Under the pieces are notes generated by a model, which was given only the letters and a program-made list of their open reading frames with translations, ran no database searches and was not told the origin of the DNA. From assembly GCA_934875375.1 (NCBI GenBank), contig CAKXHL010000001.1, forward strand, positions 1 to 64,000: 64,000 nucleotides of DNA. The letters are read 5' to 3'. A program made the position numbers and the translations under genes. How positions within the stretch are numbered: the stretch's first letter is position 1; every line of letters begins with the position of its first letter. This document shows, in pieces, positions 57,982-64,000 of the stretch. Source of the stretch: an uncultured bacterium (GTDB lineage Bacteria; Bacillota; Clostridia; Oscillospirales; Ruminococcaceae).

Positions 57982-59712
57982 CTATTCCGGCAATACGGCA
58001 AGCTGGACATGTGCATTGCCCAAAAGATCCCGCCGACGATAATCAAACAGCAGAACGACCGGTTCTGCCGCCCCGGTCAGGACGTTGATGGAAAACGGTT
58101 CGATATGCACCAGTTTATACAGCATTTTGGGGTCGGTTTCCGGATAATCCGGCAGGTATTGGAGGCGGTTTTCTTCCTGCTCCAAAAATAGCAGCGCGCG
58201 CTGGCGAAGAACGGCGGCGTCCGGTCCGGTAAACCAGTCCGGATGCCGTTTGGGGCGTTGGTGCAGGCAGTAATCCAGTTTCAGATATTGGGTGAAAGCA
58301 GAGCTGTCAATCTCCGGGAGCTGTACGCAGAAACGATGGAAAAAAGCATAGCGCTGCTCCAGCGACTGGCTTTCGTAAGCATGTCCTTCGGCGACAAACA
58401 AATCTCCCAGAGACTGATAAAACAAAAAGGGATCTTCCAGCTGCGAAAAAAGCCAGTGGAGGGCATGAACAAACCGTCCGCTGTTGTAGTACTGTTCCAC
58501 CATTTCTTCTACGGCTTTCAGTCTCAGCGTGTCAGAATAAGGAAGATCCGGGGTGAAGAGAACCTCAAACGGCGGATAGTCTCGGCTGATAAGACCGTAT
58601 TTTTGCTGATCGTGAGATAGTCCGGACCCTTTGAGAATCTTTAAAAATCCCAGTTGAAGCTGTTCCGGTTCCAGTGCGTAAACATCATTAAAAGAGCGAT
58701 GGAAGGAATCATAATTTTCATATGGCAACCCTGCAATCAGATCCAGGTGCTGATGGATGTTATGGTACGATTTGATTTTTTGCACGATGGAGCAAAGAGC
58801 CGGCCAGTCGTTTTGCCGCCGGATGGCTTTGAGCGTTTGCGGATTGGTGGACTGAACGCCGATTTCAAACTGGAACAGCTCCGGCCGGACAGTACGGAAA
58901 AAATCCAGTGTTTCCGGGGTTAACAACTCAGCGGTGATTTCAAAATGAAAATTGGTAACGCCGTTGTCATGATCGCGCAGAAAACGCCAGATTTCCAGAG
59001 CGCGGCGGCTGTCGTAATTAAAAGTACGATCCACAAATTTGACCTGACGAACCCTTGCGCGCAAAAAGACCTTCAGGTCGGCAAAGACTTTATCAAGCGG
59101 TGCGGCGCGTACCCCTTTTTCAATGGAAGACAGGCAATACTGGCACTGAAAAGGACAGCCGCGGGAGGATTCGTAATATTTTATTTGCTCCGGCGCATCG
59201 CAAAAGTCCAGCTCATAGGGAAAGGGAAGATCGGACAGATCCAACGCAGGCTGCGGGGGATTGACACGGACGGAATGCTCTGTCCGCACGGTCAGTCCGG
59301 GCAGAGCATGCCAATCGGCGCCAGATTCTGCCGCCGAAAGTAGCTGGCGGACCGTCTGTTCCCCCTCGCCCCGGATGATCAGGCCGAAGGCTGGATTCTG
59401 CCGCAAAAACGCCTCGGATTCATAGCTGACCTCCGGGCCGCCGGCGCCGATGAGCGCGTCAGGCCGCAGTTTTCGATACTCTGATGCCAGCCGGCGCACC
59501 ATATCAACGTTCCAGATGTAAGTGGAGAACAGCAGAATATCCGGTGAGCGGCGAAAAATTTCGTCCAAAATAAAATCCAATCGGTTATTGATGGTCAATT
59601 CTAAAATCTGCGGCGGCTGGCGAAGAAAAGGAGCCGCGTATTTTTGCAGATATCGGACGGCGATATTAGAATGAATGTACTTGGCATTGAGAGCCAAAAG
59701 CAGGGTGCGCAT
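57982..59712 (-). CDS. B12-binding-type radical SAM protein with DUF4080 tail
   Basis: A 576-residue enzyme. The N-terminal B12-binding-type domain (about 1-130, with IGAGGPEVSYE and GEGEQT) leads to the radical SAM motif SSRGCPFQCQYC (C186, C190, C193), a barrel and a C-terminal DUF4080 region. The substrate is unknown. Start ATG 59712 (AAAGGGA upstream), 25 codons after the first possible start. It is monocistronic. Its promoter overlaps that of the divergent gene. Confidence 0.9.
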   Translation of the reverse strand: MRTLLLALNAKYIHSNIAVRYLQKYAAPFLRQPPQILELTINNRLDFILDEIFRRSPDILLFSTYIWNVDMVRRLASEYRKLRPDALIGAGGPEVSYESEAFLRQNPAFGLIIRGEGEQTVRQLLSAAESGADWHALPGLTVRTEHSVRVNPPQPALDLSDLPFPYELDFCDAPEQIKYYESSRGCPFQCQYCLSSIEKGVRAAPLDKVFADLKVFLRARVRQVKFVDRTFNYDSRRALEIWRFLRDHDNGVTNFHFEITAELLTPETLDFFRTVRPELFQFEIGVQSTNPQTLKAIRRQNDWPALCSIVQKIKSYHNIHQHLDLIAGLPYENYDSFHRSFNDVYALEPEQLQLGFLKILKGSGLSHDQQKYGLISRDYPPFEVLFTPDLPYSDTLRLKAVEEMVEQYYNSGRFVHALHWLFSQLEDPFLFYQSLGDLFVAEGHAYESQSLEQRYAFFHRFCVQLPEIDSSAFTQYLKLDYCLHQRPKRHPDWFTGPDAAVLRQRALLFLEQEENRLQYLPDYPETDPKMLYKLVHIEPFSINVLTGAAEPVVLLFDYRRRDLLGNAHVQLAVLPE

Positions 59713-59775
59713 GACAAAATCCCTTTCAAAAATATTTTCCTTTATTTTAGCACAGAAAAAAGAAAGCGCATATAG

Positions 59776-59803
59776 TTGCGTTCCCACTTTTTCGTATTAT
59801 AAT
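59776..59803. promoter_or_regulatory. Divergent overlapping promoters
   Basis: Plus strand: TTGCGT (59776-59781), 16 bases, TATAAT (59798-59803). Minus strand: a TATAAT at 59796-59801 overlaps it, so the two -10 boxes share bases and the genes may compete for polymerase. Confidence 0.55.
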
Positions 59804-59913
59804 AAAATAGAAATTTTATTTGCATTTTTTGGCAAGACGTATCAGGGAGAAGATCGCTTAACCGGCGGACACTCCTAGCAGTTCAAAACGGACGGAGTAA
59901 GGATGGACAAGAC

Positions 59914-60435
59914 ATGAGGAGAAGAAAAAAACAAAACAGCTGGATTACGCTTTCGGTCAGCGTTGGAGCGATCGTACTGTTCGGGTTGGTGAGCGTGTTT
60001 CTGGTATGGATAAGTGGGAATACCGGGGACGCATTTTCAGGAAAATGGGACGATTACGATGTGATATTGGATGAAAACTGCGCGCCTGGTGCATTGGAGG
60101 GAGAGTGTGATCGTACACAGGTGGAATATGGCTCTTTACGGTACCGGCTGAACACAGCGCCCTGGTTTGCGGACAGCAGTACCAGCGGCACGGTCTGTTT
60201 TCAAAATGATGGGGGAAATCAGCATTTTGTTCGTATTTCCTATCGGCTGGGCGATGAAGAGGTGTACCGCTCTGAAATGATTCCGCCGGACAGTCATATC
60301 GACCGCGCCTGCCTGGACAAAAAACTGCTTGCAGGAAATTATGATGGAGTGTGCCAAATCGAACTGTTCGACATGGATACATTGGAGTTACTTGGAACGC
60401 TGGAGGAAAAAATCACCATTACGATACAGAAGTAA
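59914..60435 (+). CDS. Secreted or anchored beta-rich protein, unknown
   Basis: A 173-residue protein. A basic start (MRRRKKQNSW) and one membrane helix (about 11-33) lead to an external beta-rich domain: TVCFQNDGGNQHFVRISYRL, then VYRSEMIPPDSHIDRACLDKKL and a C-terminal strand ending TITIQK. No cysteine pairing pattern or lipobox. I do not recognise a named family, although the domain pattern occurs in other Firmicutes envelope proteins. The ribosome site is AAGGATGG. The gene is divergent from the DUF4080 gene. Confidence 0.65.
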   Translation: MRRRKKQNSWITLSVSVGAIVLFGLVSVFLVWISGNTGDAFSGKWDDYDVILDENCAPGALEGECDRTQVEYGSLRYRLNTAPWFADSSTSGTVCFQNDGGNQHFVRISYRLGDEEVYRSEMIPPDSHIDRACLDKKLLAGNYDGVCQIELFDMDTLELLGTLEEKITITIQK

Positions 60436-60441
60436 AAAGTC

Positions 60442-60470
60442 TTGCGAAATATATACTTATCTGGTATTAT
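60442..60470 (+). promoter_or_regulatory. Promoter of the PerR-like gene
   Basis: TTGCGA (60442-60447), a 17-base spacer and TATTAT (60465-60470). TATTATTATAA at the -10 is a partial PerR-box match, so autorepression is possible. Confidence 0.5.
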
Positions 60471-60587
60471 TATAAAAACAAAAAGGGCTGCACAGAATGC
60501 AGGCCGCTTGGCGGCTGGAATGAGCTGGGGGTTCCGCTTGTTTTTTCAGCCGCTGTTTTGCAAAAATCTATGAAGGAGTGAGGGACG

Positions 60588-60986
60588 ATGGTTGCTCGCA
60601 GGCAATCCAAAATACGGCAGGCAATTTATGAAGCAGTGGTGACCCATCCGGTTCACCCAACGGCGGAGTATGTCTATGAATACCTGAAGCCTCAGCACCC
60701 TTCGCTCAGTTTAGGTACTGTATACCGCAATTTGGGCATTTTGGCGGAACAGGGGTTAGTTCGAAAAATTGAGTCCCAAGGCGCAGCTGACCGCTTTGAC
60801 GGCAATATGGACCCACATTCCCATATTCAATGCCGGGAGTGCGGCCGGCTGGAAGATGTTTTTCTTCCTTATGATAAGCAAATGGATGTAAAAGCGCAGG
60901 AAGTGACTGGATTTCAAATCAAAGAGCACGCGATTACCTTTTTAGGGGTTTGCCCACAATGTGCGGCAGAAAAAGAAACGGCTTAA
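60588..60986 (+). CDS. perR: PerR-like Fur-family repressor
   Basis: A 132-residue Fur-family regulator. A winged helix with SLGTVYRNLGILAEQGLV binds DNA. Residues matching the PerR sensing site are H37, D71, H77, H79 and D89. The structural zinc cysteines are C82/C85 (CREC) and the C-terminal CPQC pair. The pattern (RFD, DPHSH) is PerR rather than Fur or Zur. It likely represses peroxide defence, such as the rubrerythrin 7 kb upstream. The ribosome site is GAAGGAGTGAGG. Confidence 0.85.
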   Translation: MVARRQSKIRQAIYEAVVTHPVHPTAEYVYEYLKPQHPSLSLGTVYRNLGILAEQGLVRKIESQGAADRFDGNMDPHSHIQCRECGRLEDVFLPYDKQMDVKAQEVTGFQIKEHAITFLGVCPQCAAEKETA

Positions 60987-61069
60987 AATATAGAGCATAA
61001 GACGAAAAATGAGCTGTGATGTGCGTCAGATGCCGTTTGAATTTGCCATATCGTTGTGAAATGATTGGA

Positions 61070-61104
61070 ACACGGGATTCTTTTAGAGGGAATCCTGTGT
61101 TTTT
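61070..61104 (+). terminator. Terminator of the PerR-like gene
   Basis: ACACGGGATTC (61070-61080) pairs with GAATCCTGTGT (61090-61100), with one G-U pair, then TTTT. Confidence 0.8.
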
Positions 61105-61105
61105 C

Positions 61106-61135
61106 TTGCTTTTTTTCCTGATGCGGGACTATAAT
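61106..61135 (+). promoter_or_regulatory. Promoter of pncB
   Basis: TTGCTT (61106-61111), an 18-base spacer and TATAAT (61130-61135). Confidence 0.6.
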
Positions 61136-61189
61136 ACAGACATGTGGTTTGCGCTGCGGGAGCAGCAGTTTATATGGAGTGGGTGAAGG

Positions 61190-62650
61190 ATGATGGAAAA
61201 TCATTGGAAACAGGAAAAAAATTTGACCATGCTGCTTGACTTTTATGAGCTGACCATGGCCAACGGTTATTTTAAACTGGGAACCGGAAATCAAACGGCA
61301 GTTTTTGATATGTTTTTCCGGAAGATACCGGACCAGGCGGGTTTTGCGATCTGCGCGGGATTGGAACAGCTGATCGATTATTTTGAGAATCTTCATTTTA
61401 CAAAAGAAGATATCGAATATCTGCGGAGCCGCGGTATGTTTGACGAAGCATTTTTGGGTTATCTGGCCGACTTTCATTTTGAATGTGATGTATGGGCTGT
61501 CCCGGAAGGCACCCCGATTTTTCCCAATGAGCCGGTTCTGATTGTGAAAGGGCCGATTATCCAGGCACAGTTGGTGGAAACGATGGTGCTTTTGACCATT
61601 AACCATCAGTCGCTGATCGCTACCAAATCCAACCGCATCGTTCGTGCAGCACAGGGGCGTTCGATTATGGAATTTGGTTCCCGCCGCGCTCAAAGCTATG
61701 ATGCGGCCATTCTGGGCGCACGGGCTGCCTACATTGCCGGCTGTGATGCAACGGCCTGTGCCATTGCCGACCGTGATTATCATATCCCTGCGGTGGGAAC
61801 CATGGCTCACAGCTGGGTTCAGATGTTCGGCGATGAATACGAATCGTTCCGGAAATATGCGGAACTTTATCCGGATAACTGTGTATTGTTGGTCGATACC
61901 TACAATGTGCTGAAATCCGGGATTCCCAATGCAATTCGTGCCTTTGACGAGGTGTTGGCCCCTCTGGGTTACCGGCCCAAAGGCGTCCGCATTGACAGCG
62001 GCGATATTGCGTATTTGTCTAAAAAGGCGCGCAAAATGCTGGATGAAGCAGGTTATCCGGACTGTGCCATTGTGGCCTCCAATTCGCTGGATGAATACCT
62101 GATCCGGGATTTGTTGCTGCAAGGTGCCCAGATCAATTCTTTCGGCGTGGGAGAAAACCTGATTACATCCAAATCAGATCCGGTATTCGGCGGCGTTTAT
62201 AAATTGGCTGCGATAGAAGAAAACGGCCGGCTGATCCCAAAAATCAAAATCAGTGAAACCATCGAAAAGATCACCAATCCGGATTTCAAAACCATCTATC
62301 GGTTTTACAACAAAACCGACGGCGAGGCAGTGGCGGACTATGTTACGCTGTTCGACGAGACGGTGGATACCGATCAGCCGGTAACGATTTTTGACCCCGA
62401 TGCGACCTGGAAAAAGAAAACGCTGACCAATGTCACGGCCAAAAAAATCTTAGTACAGGTGTTTGAAAAGGGCAAATGTGTTTACGACCGCCCCTCTCTG
62501 GAAGAAATCCGCGCTTACTGCAAAGATCAGGTGGATCATTTGTGGGATGAAGTGAAGCGTTTTGAGAATCCACATAAATTTTATGTGGACCTTTCTCCGA
62601 AACTTTGGGAAATCAAACAGCGTTTGCTGGAGAGTCACAGCCAGTTTTAA
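61190..62650 (+). CDS. pncB: Nicotinate phosphoribosyltransferase
   Basis: A 486-residue NAPRTase that salvages nicotinate to NaMN for NAD synthesis. Motifs are LDFYELTMANGYF near the N-terminus, the phosphorylatable His in GTMAHSWVQ, GVRIDSGDIAYLS and SFGVGENLITSKSDPVFGGVYKL. Two adjacent ATGs (61190, 61193) are possible. The ribosome site is a displaced GGAG, 10 bases from the first. It has its own promoter and terminator. Confidence 0.95.
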   Translation: MMENHWKQEKNLTMLLDFYELTMANGYFKLGTGNQTAVFDMFFRKIPDQAGFAICAGLEQLIDYFENLHFTKEDIEYLRSRGMFDEAFLGYLADFHFECDVWAVPEGTPIFPNEPVLIVKGPIIQAQLVETMVLLTINHQSLIATKSNRIVRAAQGRSIMEFGSRRAQSYDAAILGARAAYIAGCDATACAIADRDYHIPAVGTMAHSWVQMFGDEYESFRKYAELYPDNCVLLVDTYNVLKSGIPNAIRAFDEVLAPLGYRPKGVRIDSGDIAYLSKKARKMLDEAGYPDCAIVASNSLDEYLIRDLLLQGAQINSFGVGENLITSKSDPVFGGVYKLAAIEENGRLIPKIKISETIEKITNPDFKTIYRFYNKTDGEAVADYVTLFDETVDTDQPVTIFDPDATWKKKTLTNVTAKKILVQVFEKGKCVYDRPSLEEIRAYCKDQVDHLWDEVKRFENPHKFYVDLSPKLWEIKQRLLESHSQF

Positions 62651-62652
62651 TG

Positions 62653-62694
62653 AAGATGGGAAAGCTTTTTACAAGGGCTTTCCCATCTTTTCTT
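62653..62694 (+). terminator. pncB terminator
   Basis: AAGATGGGAAAGC (62653-62665) and GCTTTCCCATCTT (62677-62689), a perfect 13-bp stem followed by TTCTTTT. Confidence 0.9.
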
Positions 62695-62705
62695 TTCCGG
62701 AATCA

Positions 62706-62734
62706 TTGCAAAAAGCGCAAAAAAATAGTAAAAT
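62706..62734 (+). promoter_or_regulatory. Promoter of the yicC-remA-gmk unit
   Basis: TTGCAA (62706-62711), a 17-base spacer and TAAAAT (62729-62734). Confidence 0.6.
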
Positions 62735-62814
62735 AATAAAATACTGGGTTTGTAGGTCCTTTTTTAATGAAGCAAAACAAACTGGTACAGATTATTAAAT
62801 TGAGGTTTTGCAGT

Positions 62815-63693
62815 ATGATTAGAAGCATGACCGGCTATGGCCGGGCCGAAGCACTGGTAGACGGACGCAATATTCTAGTAGAAATCCGTTCGGTCAATCA
62901 CCGGTATTTTGAATTTTCCTGCCGGGTTCCCCGAGCATACGGTTTTTTGGAAAGCCGACTGAAAACTTATTTGCAGGGTAAGCTTTCCCGGGGAAAGGTG
63001 GATGTAAATGTCGGCATTCAGAACATCGAAGGCTCCAATGCCAACGTGCAGGTAAATCAGGAGCTGGCGGCATCCTACGTTCAGGCGCTGCGGGCGCTGG
63101 AAGAACCGCTGGCGCTGCGGGATGACCTTTCTTTGAGTGCGGTTTCCCGCTTTTCGGATATCTTTACCGTCAGCAAAGAGCCGGAAGATGAAGACATTAT
63201 CTGGGCGGATGTTCTGAAGGTGGCCGATGAGGCTGCTGAGCGTTTTGTCCAGATGCGCGAGACGGAAGGCACGAAAATGAAAGAGGACGTGGAAAGCAGA
63301 TTGGATTTCATTCTGCAGGCGGTGAAAAAGGTTGAGGAACGGTCACCGCAGACGGTGGAGGAATACCGTACCCGTCTTTACAATAAAATGTGCGAAGTGC
63401 TGGGAAACACCCAAATCGACGAGCAGCGGATTCTGACGGAGGCTGCTGTCTACGCTGAAAAGATTGCAGTGGCGGAAGAAACAGTGCGCCTGCGCAGCCA
63501 TATCGACCAGTTCCGTGCCATTTTGGAACAGGGCGGGCCAGCAGGCCGCAAACTGGACTTTTTGATTCAGGAATTTAACCGCGAGACGAACACCATCGGC
63601 TCCAAGGCGCAGGATATCGAGATCGCCCGGATTGTGGTGGATGTAAAAAGCGAAATTGAGAAAATCCGCGAGCAGATCCAGAACATCGAATAG
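62815..63693 (+). CDS. yicC: YicC-family endoribonuclease
   Basis: A 292-residue YicC protein (MIRSMTGYGRAEALVDGRN, VEIRSVNHRYFEFSCRVPR, and the C-terminal DFLIQEFNRETNTIGSKAQD). E. coli YicC is an RNase acting on small RNAs, and the Firmicutes homologue is co-encoded with remA and gmk, as here. I start at the ATG at 62815, behind TTGAGG, 16 codons after the longest frame start. Confidence 0.93.
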   Translation: MIRSMTGYGRAEALVDGRNILVEIRSVNHRYFEFSCRVPRAYGFLESRLKTYLQGKLSRGKVDVNVGIQNIEGSNANVQVNQELAASYVQALRALEEPLALRDDLSLSAVSRFSDIFTVSKEPEDEDIIWADVLKVADEAAERFVQMRETEGTKMKEDVESRLDFILQAVKKVEERSPQTVEEYRTRLYNKMCEVLGNTQIDEQRILTEAAVYAEKIAVAEETVRLRSHIDQFRAILEQGGPAGRKLDFLIQEFNRETNTIGSKAQDIEIARIVVDVKSEIEKIREQIQNIE

Positions 63694-63713
63694 ATCGAAA
63701 AGGATGGACAAAG

Positions 63714-63977
63714 ATGAAATTGATAAATATTGGATTCGGTAATATGGTTTCGGCCAATCGGCTGGTGGCGATTGTCAGCCCGGAATCCGCCCCAATTAAA
63801 CGGATTATTCAGGATGCCCGGGAACGGGGAACGCTGATTGATGCGACCTATGGACGGCGCACTCGAGCGGTGATCATCACGGATTCGGATCACGTGGTAC
63901 TCTCGGCAGTGCAGCCGGAAACGGTGGCCAACCGTTTGTCTGACGAAGAGGGTGAGGAGTTGGAAAGCAATGAATAA
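63714..63977 (+). CDS. remA: RemA-family matrix regulator (DUF370)
   Basis: An 87-residue RemA/YlzA-like protein (MKLINIGFGNMVSANRLVAI, then RGTLIDATYGRRTRAVI). In Bacillus RemA is a ring-forming DNA-binding activator of matrix and osmoprotection genes. In Clostridia the gene is conserved between yicC and gmk. The ribosome site is AAGGATGG. The stop overlaps the gmk start by eight bases. Confidence 0.93.
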   Translation: MKLINIGFGNMVSANRLVAIVSPESAPIKRIIQDARERGTLIDATYGRRTRAVIITDSDHVVLSAVQPETVANRLSDEEGEELESNE

Positions 63978-64000
63978 CAAAGGCCTTTTGCTTGTGTTTT
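63970..64000 (+). CDS. gmk: Guanylate kinase, first codons only
   Basis: An ATG at 63970 inside the end of remA begins MNNKGLLLVF and runs off the window. This is the start expected of guanylate kinase, whose next residues should be the SGPSG P-loop. Conserved gene order (yicC-remA-gmk) supports it. The protein makes GDP from GMP. Confidence 0.75.
   Translation, partial: MNNKGLLLVF

Noticed and set aside
1..64000. CRISPR arrays, tRNA or rRNA genes, intact insertion sequences
   Set aside because: No regularly spaced repeats, T-arm signatures, rRNA stretches or intact transposase frames were seen.

Overview
The window looks like chromosome from a gut-type, spore-forming Firmicute of class Clostridia, most likely an Oscillospirales/Ruminococcaceae relative. 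This rests on gene content and order, not on a database search. The markers are a Spo0A-type regulator, a SpoIVFA/SpoIVFB-like pair, an L27 with the N-terminal extension cut by Prp, the TIGR03960/TIGR03936 radical-SAM pair, a BlaI/BlaR1-type remnant, and sigma-A promoters with strong AGGAGG ribosome sites. GTG and TTG starts are frequent.

Left edge (1-1300): a graveyard of a mobile element. It holds the remnant of a large serine recombinase, the zinc-ribbon tail of an SprT-like element protein and two frameshifted membrane-protein remnants, closed by two strong bidirectional terminators. Then come a Spo0A-family regulator whose receiver lacks the phospho-acceptor Asp (1469-2248, minus) and a small membrane/coiled-coil protein. 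Next is a maltodextrin module: binding lipoprotein, two permeases, 4-alpha-glucanotransferase and alpha-glucan phosphorylase (3387-10559). A decayed BlaI/BlaR1 pair with intact operators follows.

11.6-24 kb: DNA repair and housekeeping. In order these are family-4 UDG, an Rrf2 regulator, FeoAB, the ylxM-ffh-rpsP-khpA-rimM-trmD operon, RecD2, a ComF-like protein, an MreB-like protein and a cyclophilin lipoprotein. 25-30 kb: nucleoside salvage (deoB-cdd-pdp), a histidinol-phosphatase-like gene interrupted by one in-frame amber codon, and an M20 peptidase.

30-37.4 kb is the most distinctive part. A GHL10 glycoside-hydrolase lipoprotein lies beside a 1252-residue surface protein that fuses a GHL10-like domain to a zinc amidase and three Big2 repeats. 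An M23 protein and an M50 site-2 protease in SpoIVFA-SpoIVFB order follow. I read this as a possible peptidoglycan-remodelling locus.

38-50 kb: the radical-SAM pair, rplS with a leader, two M16 peptidase-family proteins, lgt, folD, then rplU-prp-rpmA and obg-mrnC-yitT, and an S51 peptidase. 51-64 kb: a frameshifted YcxB-like gene, an ECF S component with type III pantothenate kinase, and rubrerythrin behind a PerR-like box. These are followed by a PhoB/PhoR-type two-component system with a Na/Pi cotransporter behind a Pho box, a DUF4080 radical-SAM protein, a PerR-like repressor, pncB, yicC, remA and the first codons of gmk. No tRNA, rRNA, CRISPR array or intact insertion sequence was seen. 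At least six genes carry frameshifts or stops, so either decay or assembly error is at work.
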